A stretch of DNA of 64,000 nucleotides, taken from positions 12,141,001-12,205,000 of the forward strand of contig NC_088327.1 of the NCBI RefSeq assembly GCF_036884655.1. Reading direction: 5' to 3'. This stretch comes from Musa acuminata AAA Group. Its lineage: Eukaryota > Streptophyta > Magnoliopsida > Zingiberales > Musaceae. Within the stretch, counting starts at the first letter, position 1, and every line of letters begins with the position of its first letter. Under the pieces are notes generated by a model that was not told the origin of the DNA, did no database searches, and was given only the letters and a program-made list of their open reading frames with translations. Both the position numbers and the translations under genes were made by a program. This document shows, piece by piece, positions 35,647 to 47,817 of the stretch.

Positions 35647-36753
35647 TCATGCTTCGCAGTAGGTGGCAGAAGCCTTGGAGATGTCAAATCTCCATGCAAA
35701 AAGATAGTCCCGCGACTGACAGAAGAGGCGAATCACGTTGCATGGCACGTTGACGAGGTTCTTCCTCCCGTTGCATGCCCACTCGATCTTCACCTTACAC
35801 GAGAACCCGCTGGAGGTCTTGGGGACGGAAGAGTCCTTCACATCCAGCATCACCTCCCCGCTGATCCTCCTGGGAAGCGACTTCATCGGCAGCATGCCGC
35901 GGCCGGACAATATCATGGAGTCCAGCCAGGGACACTCCGGTTGACCCACCATCTCCTTGTAAGCCGAATTGGCGAGGCGCACCCTGTTTTGGGAGTCGGA
36001 CACCACCGCCGGGAGCTCGTCGGACTCGACCTCTTCCTCCACCTCCTCAGGCCTCTTGGAAACAGGGACGGCTGGTACGGCACTGGCGTCATGGCATATG
36101 GACCCGACGCTGATGCTCGACCCCACCGGTCGCACCGGCTGGGGCACGATCACCCTTGGCTCCTGCAGCTTCTGCAGCAGGTCTTGCTCCACCAGGACCG
36201 CAGCGTCCGCCTTGGCCTCGGGCGAGAGAGGTAGGACGGTGAGGGTTGGGATGTCGCAAGCGCTCTTCTGGCAGGTGAAGGGGACGAACGTAGGGTACGT
36301 GGGGCTCAGCTGGGCCTGCGGCCCCGCGGCGGCGAGGACGGGGAGGATGCTCCTCTGACGCTTGTTCGGGTTGGGAGCGAGCTCAGCGCGTCCACGCTTT
36401 CGTGCACGGCAGGAGCGGGGAGCGCGGAGGCGGAGCGCGCCCGCTGACGTCACCTTCTGACATGTGCCCTCGGCTAGCTGTGGCCGGGGAAGCGACGGCT
36501 TAGGTGCGATAGGCCGGAATCTGGCCATGATCGCATGGGTCTTGGCCATGTCCATGGAGAGAAACATGGTCGGTAGGTTGACTGCCTTCCCTCTGTGACT
36601 GAGAGTAGCGAGTGATCCGGTGGGTTTGAATGGGGAGGCGAAAGGTTTAAGAGAGGGGGAGGAGGGCAGCAAAGCGAGCTGAGCAGGGCCTGGGTGGTGG
36701 CACGTGGGAGAGTGGCGTGGTACGTGGAGTGGAGGTTTACGAAAGCGAGACAC
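35647..36753 (-). CDS. Plant-specific DUF7950 protein
   Basis: Single-exon frame of 368 codons. The conserved N-terminal motif MAKTHAIMARFRPIAPKP and the C-terminal DUF7950 region (about residues 245-360: SQNRVRLANSAYKEMVG, CPWLDSM, GFSCKVKIEWACNGRKN, VNVPCNVIRLFC, YLFAWRFDI) are both present. They are separated by a basic C/R/K stretch (RSCRARKRGRAEL) and an acidic run (EEVEEEVESDE). The likely true start is Met63 (base 36567, MFLSMDMAK), because residues 1-62 are low-complexity Pro/Ser/His and the family motif follows shortly after Met63; the longer frame would then be 5' leader. Function is unknown. The basic cluster suggests a nuclear location. The plus strand also has a 256-codon open frame over the same bases, which is a shadow of GC-rich coding sequence. 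Confidence 0.85.
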   Translation of the reverse strand: MSRFRKPPLHVPRHSPTCHHPGPAQLALLPSSPSLKPFASPFKPTGSLATLSHRGKAVNLPTMFLSMDMAKTHAIMARFRPIAPKPSLPRPQLAEGTCQKVTSAGALRLRAPRSCRARKRGRAELAPNPNKRQRSILPVLAAAGPQAQLSPTYPTFVPFTCQKSACDIPTLTVLPLSPEAKADAAVLVEQDLLQKLQEPRVIVPQPVRPVGSSISVGSICHDASAVPAVPVSKRPEEVEEEVESDELPAVVSDSQNRVRLANSAYKEMVGQPECPWLDSMILSGRGMLPMKSLPRRISGEVMLDVKDSSVPKTSSGFSCKVKIEWACNGRKNLVNVPCNVIRLFCQSRDYLFAWRFDISKASATYCEA

Positions 36754-38319
36754 GTAGGGTCTTTTTCTACAGCGAGGATTGGTGTTGGCAAAAGGAAGCT
36801 ACGGTTACATGTGGAGCGGGGGGAGGGGAAGAGGGAGGTTCAGAAATGGCGTGACATTTATCCTGCGCCATGGGGAGGGCGAATGGGGAGCGAGCGAGCG
36901 GCGGCGTGGCGTGGTCATGCGCCATGCGTAGCGTGCACACATGGCGGCAGGCCAGGGGATGGGCCTCGGTGCTTCCGATTGGAGACGGATGGGAAGACGG
37001 AGTTAAGCGAGGAGGAAAGAAGGGGGGTTGTGACCGTGGGCGCCGTTCTCGAGGGGTGGGGGGGGGGGGGAGGGGAGGGGGGAGAGGAGAGGAGGAATGC
37101 ATGGACAGGGATGTGGTCGCTGGTTGGCAAGTGTCGAGCAGAGGTGGTGGCAGAGCTTCCGTGAAGGAATAGATGCGTTCGGTTAACCGGCACGCCGGGG
37201 CGAGAAGCGTGATTTTATCGTCTTGATGATGGCTTTTGGGAGACGGCCTTTAGGTTCCACGTGCCTTCGTCCTGGGGGACGGCCTTTAGGTTTACTGGCA
37301 TGGGCTGGCTGTTTGGAAAGCATACGTGTTACCTAAATATATAACAATAACAAACTTAGATAGACATTCTTTTAAACCTATCCATCATTTTCTTTCAATT
37401 AATACCAGCAAAAAAGAAAAGGGGTAGAAAATAGACCCTCCCATCTTCTCTAGAGGTTTTGCATAGGTGAGTCTGGTTTTGAATTCGGTAAGAACATATA
37501 CGACAGGAGAAATTAGTCAGATGACTTCTATTCTTCCCGTCCCGAGATTAGCGAAGATGGATCTGATATTAAATCAGGCAAATAATGTAACCATATTAGG
37601 AGAAATCAGTCAAATGTCATTTCTTCTCGAGGTTAAATATTCATATATTTAGAGAGGACTGAGTGCCGTAATCATAGCACAAAATATATACTTAACTTCA
37701 CCTTTTCTTTAGCTATCACAGCCTCTCTTAGAGCTGTTATATCTTAAGCTTAATATATCATCATTCAAATTGACATTTCAAAGAGAAGTCACTTAGAGCT
37801 GATAGTCCTAGTAGAGCAAATATATGATCTGATAGCTCTTCAGGTATTAGGTGATTCACCTTCTTTATGCCCTCATTTCCATTTCTTCTAGGACATAAGT
37901 ATCTCCCTGTGTAGACAGCTTATTTATTGCACTGTAGTAGCTTATGTTGGATCACGCATTGTTTATTGGTTATATCGTGGATGCAATTTGTTTTTATATC
38001 TGCATTTAAATATTTACACTTGAAGATTCGTGAAATAAAGTTAGACGAATCTTTTCTTCCAGAGAGATGATGGTTCAAGAATGTTTAGCATTTATAGTCA
38101 TTATCTCATTAGGGAGAGAAGAGATTCCAAAACATGGTGAAAGAAACACCATCAATCAATGTCCCAATAGCAACCAGACATGCCAAATGGCGATACAGAC
38201 AGACCTACTACCAAGCTAAACAGATCCAAGTTTCTGGCGTCGGTTTAAAGCATAAGTAAATGGACACATGTTCCCCAGAGCAGAGGGCTCAATCCCTGAT
38301 CATCGGCATCGAACCCGTC
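36754..38319. other. Spacer between DUF7950 and CYSTM genes
   Basis: About 36760-37170 is G-rich on the plus strand with purine runs, probably the DUF7950 promoter. The overlapping frames on both strands there are low complexity. The rest is AT-rich with a loosely repeated pair, gaaatta/cgtcagatgact-like and gaaatcagtcaaatgtca, near 37510 and 37602. No gene recognised. Confidence 0.45.
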
Positions 38320-38895
38320 TCAGAAGCAAGCATCCAAAAGGCAGCAACAGCAGAGAGCGGCCAAACTGCACCATCACAAGACAAACAGCAATTAAACACC
38401 ATCAGCGAGGATAGTGTAGCACATATCAACATCCGGATTTGGGTTCTCCTCAGAGGATCCGGACTCCAAAAATAAGTCCACCTCCGGGGAGCGCGCACGA
38501 CAGCAGCCCCCTGTCTATCGTGCGCCAGCGACGGCGGTTGGTATCAATGCTCCGCAAGAAAAAGAAGAGAGAGAGGAGGAAACGGAGAGGGGTTCTATCT
38601 AAGCTATTACCATCCTTCGAGGAAGGAAGGCCCTTGCTGCTGCTGCTGCTGCTGCTGCGGCGGCGGTGGCTGGGCGTAAGGGGGCGGATACCCCTGCTGC
38701 GGGTAGCCCGCGGACGGGTACCCGGGAGGCGGGTATGAGTCCTTGGCGTACCCCTCCGCCGGATAACCTGCAAGATCACAATCCAGGTCTTAGTATAGAA
38801 GAAGAGAAGCCATCTGCCAGGTCATCACTGATGGATGCCTCACCCTGGGGTGGAGGGACGCCGACGGGGGGTTGCTGCTGATTGTAGTAGCTCAT
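38320..38895 (-). CDS. CYSTM (XYPPX-repeat) tail-anchored small protein
   Basis: Three coding exons, 38844-38895, 38611-38767 and 38320-38365 in transcript order, all GT-AG; 84 residues. The third exon is only 46 bp, so the gene is easily missed by ORF searches. The protein starts MSYYNQQQPPVGVPPPQG. It continues with Tyr-Pro repeats (GYP.EGYAKDSYPPPGYP, GYPQQGYPPPYAQ) and a seven-residue Gln run encoded by CAG repeats. It ends with the cysteine-rich membrane module GPSFLEGCLAALCCCCLLDACF. CYSTM proteins sit in the plasma membrane through the Cys-rich helix and are linked to stress tolerance; WINDHOSE1/2 are Arabidopsis members. Exon joins G/GY and TG/T (Cys) are forced by the family sequence. 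Confidence 0.92.
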
Positions 38896-40041
38896 CCTTC
38901 CTTCCCTTGTTCGCGGCGGTCGGATCCTTCGGCTCTCTTGGAAGAAGGGTTCTGATTTATAGAATGCCGACCGGTCCCCTGCGCCATGGAGTCGGTGACC
39001 ATCGTCCGTGACGATGAACCCTTCTATAGACGCGATCACGGCCGTTCATTCCATACGGAGCCCAACCCATCACCGCCCATCGGTGCTGGTGTCTGCAAAG
39101 CGGCTTGGAGGGGATCCGAAGTCATAGATGGTGGCGCGGGGAAGCCGCGTTTGTTCTGTTCGCTTCGGGGGAGGCGTATCTCGTACTTTTTAACTGATCA
39201 ACAGTGTCTCACCCGGTTGGAATACCCCCTTCGTAATTGGAAGTAGGTGTGGGGTCACCCGTTGTGCTCTGAACCAGGTACGAAATCTTGGCGGGACTGT
39301 GACGATCTGGGGTATCCATTTCCTTCCCTCCGAAGGAAGGAATCAAACCGAACCGTTTGTTTGTCGGGGAATATATCCTTTACTTGAGGAAATAAGTATA
39401 TCAGCAGTCCTTTTATTTGATCTGGTCCATATTTCCTCCAATATGATTTAGGAATCAAGTAAAGTGTCTCTCATTCTTTTTCCTTTTTTTTATATTCTGT
39501 TTCCCATGTCTTTAAGCCGTAGGGCTTGCGGCTCGCTTTCTACGTACAGATCGATCACATGGGAGGGAGTCCTTAAAGTTACATATACATATATAATGCA
39601 TAAGGAACGTGGTTTAGGTCTCCAAGGAGGAAGAAGAAGGACGCCTTCCTTTCAAAATATTCCACGCTTGGGCTGCTCTTGTTGGAGTGCGCAATTGTGA
39701 CCGGTTTCAAGCTATATATATATATATATATATATTCCCTTCAACAGCTTCTTCTGACCGTAAATTGCCTTCGCTCGACTGCAAATGGAATCCAGCCATT
39801 GAGCCGCGAGGTCATGATATTAACGTTAGCGACACATGGCAATCATCGTCTTTGGACAAACTTGAGGGCCTTCTGGAGAAGAGGAGACTTTGACCACGTT
39901 GAGGCAGCCCTTGCGGGGGTGGCGGGGCGTCTGCTTCTCTCGGGAGACCAACACCCCAGTCCGAACTCCTCTTTCTTTAACCGTATTCTTTATGACCAGC
40001 ATTTCGATCTTGATATCATCACATTTCGTCCTTGAATTTAG

Positions 40042-40089
<48 letters not shown>

Positions 40090-40100
40090 ATTATGGCGTG
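38896..40100. other. CYSTM upstream region and spacer
   Basis: Mixed DNA with short TA tracts (39716-39734 and 40046-40083). Small frames here have no recognisable product. Confidence 0.45.
40046..40083. repeat. AT microsatellite
   Basis: About 38 bp of (AT)n followed by (AC)n. Confidence 0.92.
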
Positions 40101-40139
40101 TTTCAACCTCAATCGATAAAAACCCGATAGCGAAGGCCC

Positions 40140-42600
40140 AAACATACGCTATGGCCCAACCGAGCCTAAATGGAGTGTGGCCCCTTTTCCACCTCCCTCT
40201 CCTACTCGATCCCTCGCCACTGCTGCGGCGATATTGGCGACGCTCGGGCAGACAGGCGATCTTCGCAACGCTTAGACTCCGGCAGCGCTCTCCAAGGCCT
40301 GGTAAGAGACGCTCCTCCTCCACGTCGCTTGTGAGCTCGGCCGGTTGTTTATAGTCTCCGATCTCCAGACTCTGCAGCGCTCTCCAAAGCGGCCCTTCCT
40401 CACTTTTCCTCGCTTGCGAGATTGGTTCTTGATAGTTAGGGTCTTGGATTCCATCTTTTTTGTCCGTCTCTTCTCCAGTCTCCCTCCAGGCTGCAATGCT
40501 CTTAATAACGTGGTAAAACCCTCTCTCCCTCGTGAGCCGGTTCTTGATGGTTAGGGTCTGGGTCGACTGTTCTACGGTTTCGATCGCGATCGCTACACGG
40601 CGTATGTATATTAGGGTTGTCTCCTACTCGATCCATCGCCGGCATCACCCTAAATATGAAAGCTCTCTCTCGCTTTGCTTCTTGAGAGTCGTGAACACCA
40701 TCTTACCGAACGTGATAGTTCTTGGTAATTCTTTTTTAGTACGATTCCGATCTGTAGTTCGATTCTGTATGTTCTTGATCTTTCTGGATCATGGTCTTCT
40801 ATTCGATGCCGATGAGAAGTTCTTGGTCCCCATTCCTTTGCCTGGTGGTCTTCTTGTTTGGAGATGGCGTTAGTTGAGTCTATTGCAGGTTCTGATGCTT
40901 ATAGTTCCTCTTGGCACGATTCGATCTTCTGTTTAAGTCTTTCCGTTCTTCGTCTCCATGGATCTTGATTATGGTGTTATTCCTTGTGAGAAGGCTTTGT
41001 TCCCCATTCTTTCGTTATGTGTGCAGTCTTGAGCGCCTATAGTGCTGGTATTGCTTGGTGGTCTTCTTATACGAAGATGTAGTTCGTTAGGTGTACTGTG
41101 TATTTCTTTTCATGAGAGACTGACCCCATTCTGATCTGTTGGCTCATTGGGCACCAAAATGTACACTTCATGATTTTGATTGAATCATTCTTTTTCTTTT
41201 ACATTAGTGTTTTTTCTTTTCGATAGAAAGTTGGTAGCTGATAAGGGACCATTTGATCGGCCATTGATGCGACCGTAGGCCCGCAAGGGATTGTCAGCTT
41301 TGAGCGATGGGTGTATCATTATGATTTTATCCTTTCGGATAAGCATGGGAGCTCCAAAAGACATCTCTGAGGGTAAAAAAGATCCAACGTAAGTCATTGG
41401 TTTCCATACTCCTTAAGACTAAATGGTCTTATGCTCCCTTATCAGTAGCTAAATACGGACTAAATGATCCCTTATCAGTAGCTATTACTTTTTTCTACTT
41501 TAAATCAAACCGATGTTTGATCACCAGCTCTATATCATATTACCTTTGTCCCTTTTAGAATTTTGTCCCCTCCTAAGTTCCTTGTGGATATCAGCTCTTG
41601 TTTGTTCTGTCTGTACAGCTGTGTAATTGATGATGTTGGACTTTGGATTATCAAAGGGCTTAGATGTGGCTACATATTAGTCGCAGGAGGCTGGTGATTT
41701 AACTTGAAAGCAATGGTTGTTACATTCCACAATCCCAGTGCAGCTTCTAGCCTCGGGAAACTTAATGATTGCCTTCTTACACCCGCAGTTATATGAAGGG
41801 TAAGGTTTTTGGATGCTTTGTTAAGTACGGAATAATGCTGGTGCTTTAACTATGGCATCTCATCTTTGAATGGATTTTCTTAAGTTATCAAGCTTCAAAG
41901 GATGGCATTGCTATGTACATCGAGCGCACTAGATGCAGCTCCATCGTCGGATCATATCAGTGTAGCTAGGTGGCACTAGATGCTATGTACAACAATCACA
42001 TTGATCCTCTGTTTAAGTTGTGGTATGTGCTTGAACTTGGTTTAGTTTATTTGAACACAGGAGTCATACGGGTCATGCTGTTTGACCTGTATGATCTGAT
42101 AGTAGTGGCATCTCTGAGGAAGACAAGGCTGCGAAAATTAAGACATCTACTACTGCGACTGAGGAGGCCTCGTCCTTTGCTGCTGTTATTGACAAGGTGA
42201 TTTTGAAACTCTTAATGGCTTGTGGTGCACAAAATTGATTTGAAGGATTGGTTTGGCACGTAGATATATTCTTTGCAAAACAAATTACACAAATATTTAA
42301 CAATCTCTTGTGGAATACAATGTTCCATGGGAATAATGGTGGTAGGTAAATTGATGATTTATTTTTTTTTTTTTTTTTTTAATCACAAAGTTACAAATTC
42401 AAGCCTGAGCAGCTGAGGAAGATGTGATGTGGATTTGTTTGGAGGCAGCTGAAGAGCGTGGATCATCGGCAAAGAAGAAAGGTGAGTTTGATACATGTGT
42501 TTTGAGTATTTCATTCTATAGTTGTTGATCGGGTCTCTGTGTTTCAGGATATGTATCCTAATCAACAACAATGTTTGTAATCTTCTAGTTGTACGAACAT
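40140..42600 (+). pseudogene. Possible decayed or non-coding transcription unit
   Basis: 40180-40560 is a C/T-rich leader-like stretch in which the phrase gg(t)tcttgat(a/g)gttagggtct recurs (about 40424 and 40538). Exon-like islands follow. At 42108-42197 an open stretch with an acceptor before and gacaag/gtgatt after encodes SEEDKAAKIKTSTTATEEAS followed by SFAAVIDK. About 42401-42479 encodes FKPEQLRKM, then a TGA, and in another frame MWICLEAAEERGSSAKKK, ending at a gtgag donor. The peptides look like genuine protein, but the frame is broken. I cannot name the family. It may be a pseudogene or a gene whose introns I misread. Confidence 0.3.
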
Positions 42601-43098
42601 GGTTACGTACCTACGCTCTTTCAGTTGTTTTATTGTCATCACAAACTTGACATTCTTATGGACAGCTGGAGAGTCTTGGGGACCCCTTACCATGATTTTT
42701 GCCATTTGGCCATTTGGGGTCAGTATATATATATATATATAACTATTTAATTTTTTTAATTCTAATTCATTTCGTATAATATTTGTACAGATTTGTTAAT
42801 TAAAATTTATATATGTACTATTTTTTTAATTCTAAAATAATATTTTTGATTATGAGAATATGAAATCTTCTAATTATAAAATTCAGTAAGTGTTAATCTA
42901 TTAAACAAACCATCTAAATCAATCAATCGACGTAACTATTGTAATCTCTTGTCATTGACAATTGTGAATGCACGTCTAGAACATTCACGATATTGTTAAT
43001 TAATGGCTCCTTCAGTCTCTCTCTCTCTCTCTCTCTCACTCTCTCTCTCACTCTCATATACTTGGACGTTTTACGGAATGACAGACCGACATGGATGC
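42601..43098. other. NEMP 3' flank
   Basis: AT-rich DNA with short AT (42726-42741) and CT (43015-43055) tracts. Probably the end of the NEMP transcript. No gene seen. Confidence 0.45.
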
Positions 43099-44581
43099 TC
43101 AAAACCATGGGAAGAGGCGTCGTCGTCGTTCACGCCGGTTATCTTGGGGGGATGGCGTCAGGTGCAGCCTCTCCACATTCTGTAGTGCCCACCTCTGGAA
43201 ATCGTCAGTAGACGCCAACTCCATGAGGCCTTTCCTGGTCTGCTCCTTTGTAAATGCATCCCACTCCTCCCTCGTGTAACGCCTCCTCCCGGGGATGCGA
43301 TGGAACGTGGAGCAGTAGTTGTCCTTGAGCAATATCTCTGGCGAGGGCGTCGACCTCCGCCCTGCACAAGCAGGCAGCAACGGCGCTCTCCACAAATACC
43401 AATGGTAGTGTCTCAATCAGAAATTGTGCAAGAAATGCAAACCTGAAGATGAAACCAGTTCAAAATCATCTCGAGGGTGGTCGGATGGCCAAAGTTCATC
43501 TCCTCTTCTACGAATGGGCCTGGTCATTCGCCTGAAAGTTAAAATCATCACTAGCAGCTTAGCTCATTCATTAAAGCTTGTATTTGAAAGCCCAAAAGGT
43601 TGAATTTAACAATTAAATGAAGGGAAACCATCGTGACAAGCCAGATAATGGAAATTACTCCCATGTGGATGACCATGTGGGTGACAAGCCAGACGAGACT
43701 CATTACTGGTTTTCTGTGGCAACCATTGTATTTGTTTGTCATCATTGTCCCGATAGTCATCATGCATAATCATATAAGAATGAGAGAAGAAGTCACAGGG
43801 TGCAGAGAATCATATGCATAGTCTAAAGTTTTTGGTATTCTCAATAGTGGTGGTTCAGAAGATGATGATGTTTGATGCAGAAAAAATTACTCACAAAACC
43901 ATACAATCTACCACTAACTTTGCAAGGCAACATGTTCAGCTCAATATTTCCAAGAATATATGTATCAGCTTACCTGAATATGCGTCGTAAATATCGTAAT
44001 CTTTTTCTCTTCGTTATAGCCAGTATACTAATAGTAAGACCTAGTATCTCTGCTGCAAAAAGAGCATCCAAAGAGCTCTACACAAAAGGGGGAGTAATAA
44101 CTTCAGGAATCATCTTGGAAACAACACAAAGGATACTCCATAGTGTAAAGAAGGTGGAAGCAGCAGCTTCAACATAGTTTTAAAAGAAAAAAAAAAACTG
44201 GAAGCCAAAGAAATACCTGAAGTATTAGAACTGCAGAAAGTATCAGCGTTGCCCATTCAATAAAATAAGCGACACTAGAATCAACCGATCCTTCCTCTGT
44301 CAATACAAATTTCCGGACACCCCAATAACCAAACCAAGCCCCAGCTAACACAAGGCATACAAGAAGCAATATGACCAACTGGAGAATGGAAAATGGTAAA
44401 ATTTAATATTAGTCCACCAGGAACATATCATATATAGAGAGAGAATAATAAGCAAAGGTTCTCAGCTACAATTGCTATATGTAACTGGTTATCAACAAAA
44501 GATGACTAATGAACTATCAGAGAAAGAATTACATATAAGACAAGAAGTTCCCCTTTACTTTTATAAATAAAATGGAAATAC

Positions 44582-44627
<46 letters not shown>

Positions 44628-47600
44628 TCATTTATCAATCAACTTCTATGCTTAATTTGCTAGGGACAAAGTTCATTAAGACAGAATATTAATACATTAC
44701 ATCACGTAAATGTTGTCGAGGAAGACTAGGACAATAAAAATATGTACTTGACAACCTTGAATATGATCACAACCTTAAACTAAACTAAATCAAAACAAAC
44801 CAAAACTAATTCTGACTAAATCACACATGCACTTGACAAATGCATTTTCTTTGTACTAAAGTTCAATATGAACAACAAATTAAACTTGGTTGCACAAATC
44901 AGGTGACATTACTAAGGGGTTATATATTACATATTGCCACCAGTTCATTCCAGATACACGCACCTGCTCATAAGTTCCAACCATCAATAATCTTGTTTCA
45001 ACCATCAGGTTGGCTTAAGGAAAATTTCTACATTCACGTAAATCACAATCTTCCTTCATGACTCAACTAATTTATTCAATTAGCAGACATAAGCAACAGA
45101 TTCTTGCAACTCAAAAGGACAACACAACTCTTGTTATGATAAAACATAACTAACCAAAATGAACATACCATCATAACCATTTGGTGAAACAACTACTTAT
45201 TTTATATCATCATAAGATGTGCATTTTTTTCTAATTCATGATGTATCCGGATAGCTAAGATGAAACCCTTCTCTAGTTATGCTGATATATCATGCTATCA
45301 ATGCACAAGTGGACAACGCATGTAATGTTATGATCCTTATTGATCTGCTAAGAATACGAACTGCAAACAATGGGAAATTTGTAAATATACAAAAAGAATC
45401 AGCTTTAAGCATTAGGCCACGATAGAACACAACTATCTAAAGCATAAAGAAAGAAAGAAACTTACATACAGGATAGTGCATGTCTTCACTAATTCCTATC
45501 TCAACAAGTATAGTTCGCAAGAATCCAGATAGATAACCAAGAAGAAAGGTCCCAACGCCAAGCTGCCAAAGCAAAACAAGATGATATTGCATCTAAGTAC
45601 AAAGAATAATTGAGTGTGTAAAGTTGTAGAACTCACGATGGATGAATAAAGATATATAGCTAGTGAGCTCCTTCGTCCTGTTGGCAATAGCCTCATGCCC
45701 TATAAAGAAACCATACAAGACATGATAAGTAAACTGGAATACCTAGGCACAAATTAAACTTTACCCTATTTCATATTCAAAGCAAATCTCATATAAGCCT
45801 TGCTATATTTGCCTAACTTATATTTGATGTTTGAAAGATAAATTTAGATGTTTTAATGTATTATTTTATCTCAATATAGGCATGACCAGTATGAGATAAT
45901 TTTGTTTCCCTGTCAAGAGCGGGTAAAGCAATTCCCTTTGGGGATTAGCAAACCGTCAGAGGTGACTGGACGGTTTCTCCATCCGCTATTGGGATAAACA
46001 TATCCTTACTTTGGCGGGTGAAAAACATCGCTCCATCTGCTGTTGAAAGTAGCCTCCTAGTATCACTAGGCCGGATTCCAGTGGAAAGCAAACCTTCATC
46101 TACCACTAGGTGATCCATTTATACTTTATTCTTAAGTGGACAACACTATGTTTCTCAAATAAAGCACATGGCTAATTTTGATTTATATTTGATGAATAAA
46201 TAAATTATAATAAATATTTATAATTTATGCATATTAATAAAATGATGTTTATTTACTTGGCTCTTGATGCACCTGTGGAAAGATGTTGTATCCTATAAAA
46301 ACAAAAAATAAAAATCCTGTTCAGAAAATCCCTCAAAAGAAGAGATGAAATCATTCAAAAGAGAAAAGCTTCATTTGTTTTAGCTTGTTTGAAAAGAAGA
46401 AGAGGAGATAATATGAATCCTGTTCAGAAAATCCCTCAAAAGAAGAGATACGATGCATGAATAGCAATGACTTGAAATCATTCTCTCCATTGACAATTAA
46501 ATTTGAAGCTTCTTGTCTATATACAACGATCAACTTTAACAACTTGAATACAGTCAGCAACCAGACAAGAAGATCACAAGCTGCTAGAACCACTTAAGTA
46601 ATAACAGCTTACCTACTCAAACTAGCATTTCCTATGTTTTGTTCTATAGTTGCCATCAAGGAACAAGGAGAAAAGAAGCACATATATTATTTGAAGCTTA
46701 TCAAGTTATGTGAGACCATTGAATGCAAATTAGACATCACTAAATTCAATAAAGAATCTAAGAGGCAAAAAAAAACTGTTCATAAATCAGGGAATGTAAA
46801 ATAAACTACAGAAATAGTTATACCAACATATGAGAAGTTATGAGCTCAGTAGATTTCAGAAATAATTTATTAGATAAACAATTACCTGAAAAAGGATGAC
46901 AAGCATCACCACTATGATCCCTAAGGTCATCGCACCACCGTAATAGAAGACCACTGACTCGCTCAGACTATGAGCTGCTGCCATCATAACCATCCCCAAT
47001 ACTAGAAAGACCAAACGATGTACCAGAAATTCTGCAAGACATATGATCGAACATGTTAACCGCCATAATCAAGAACCAGGGATAACCCCAGAACCCAAAT
47101 GCGTCATCGATTCAAGAATGGGAAAACTGGCACCTTCTTCGGTTGAGACCTCAATCGATCTTGATGGGTCCGGTGGCATCCGCATGTCCAAGATCCTGTG
47201 CTCGTATGGAGACATCGATTTGACCCAAGCAGTCTTGGAGAGCTTCTGCCACTGCCCAGAGGGGCACATTCCTAACCCGATGGACATGTTCCTTCCAAGA
47301 ACCCCAAATAAAAGACGTCAACGGACGATACAAGAATCGACAATAGCAAATCAGAAGAGCTAGGGTTTACTTGTGGAAGCAGATCTCGACGGTCTGGATG
47401 CGGAAGAGGGTGTCGCCTTCGTCGACGGAGACCCTGACCTTGAGCGCTCGGGGGTATTTGGAGGGGTGACGGAGCCGCGAGAAACCATGGATGTGGACGC
47501 GGTTGCAGGACAGAGCGGCGCCGGGGCGGGCGCCGGGGGAGCCTTCCACGGTGCGGCCTGGGGGCAGGACGATCTTGGAAGGGTGGGCGACGACTGCCTC

Positions 47601-47817
47601 CAAGAACAAGAACAAGAAGAAGTGGGATTAGAACGGCCGGCTCTCGGAGATGAGGAGTAAAGACACCAAGTACAAAGGAAGGGTGTGGTTCGTTACCCGA
47701 GACATCGTCATCCGCGACGGCGACGGAGACGGAGGAGGAGGCTGAGATCAAGAACAAGAAGACGGTGATAAGGAAGAGAAAAGGGCAAGAGAGCGGGGGA
47801 CGCACGGAGCACCGCAT
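43099..47817 (-). CDS. NEMP: Nuclear envelope integral membrane protein, NEMP/TMEM194 (DUF2215) family
   Basis: Ten coding exons in transcript order: 47697-47817, 47371-47593, 47134-47291, 46886-47031, 45637-45699, 45470-45562, 44217-44378, 43974-44077, 43443-43531 and 43099-43361; all GT-AG, 473 residues. It starts at MRCSVRPPLSCPFLFLITV, a signal peptide of about 34 residues. A beta-rich lumenal region follows (VCVHIHG-like, TVEICFHKNMSIGLGMCPSG). The membrane helices are LVFLVLGMVMMAAAHSL, VVFYYGGAMTLGIIVVMLVI, LAIYLYSSI/LGVGTFLLGYLSG, LVILLLVCLVLAGAWFGYW and FIEWATLILSAVLIL. The tail is basic, with RKRLRYLRRIF, a REEWDAFTKEQT helix, and RRERRRRLFPWF at the end. NEMP proteins lie in the inner nuclear membrane, bind Ran or emerin in animals and support fertility; in Arabidopsis they affect nuclear shape. 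The signal-peptide Met is preferred over an in-frame Met 54 codons upstream. Confidence 0.92.
44584..44625. repeat. AT microsatellite in a NEMP intron
   Basis: About 42 bp of (TA)n. Confidence 0.95.
46313..46449. repeat. Direct repeat (34 bp, twice) in NEMP intron 4
   Basis: The 34-bp string beginning aatcctgttcagaaaatccc occurs identically at 46313-46346 and 46416-46449. A 69-bp A/G-rich segment separates the copies. There is no recognisable element between them. Confidence 0.92.

Noticed and set aside
35464..36234. 256-codon plus-strand frame antisense to the DUF7950 gene
   Set aside because: It lies over the conserved minus-strand coding region and only mirrors its GC-rich codon usage; no domain.
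44078..44216. Apparent premature stop in NEMP: an open stretch (ASTFFTLWSILCVVSK...) reads into TAG and then SSLDALFAAEI in the same frame
   Set aside because: The stop is the acceptor gtgtag. The previous exon ends in phase 0 at CAG/gtattt and joins AGC directly, so the open stretch is intron sequence and the gene is intact.
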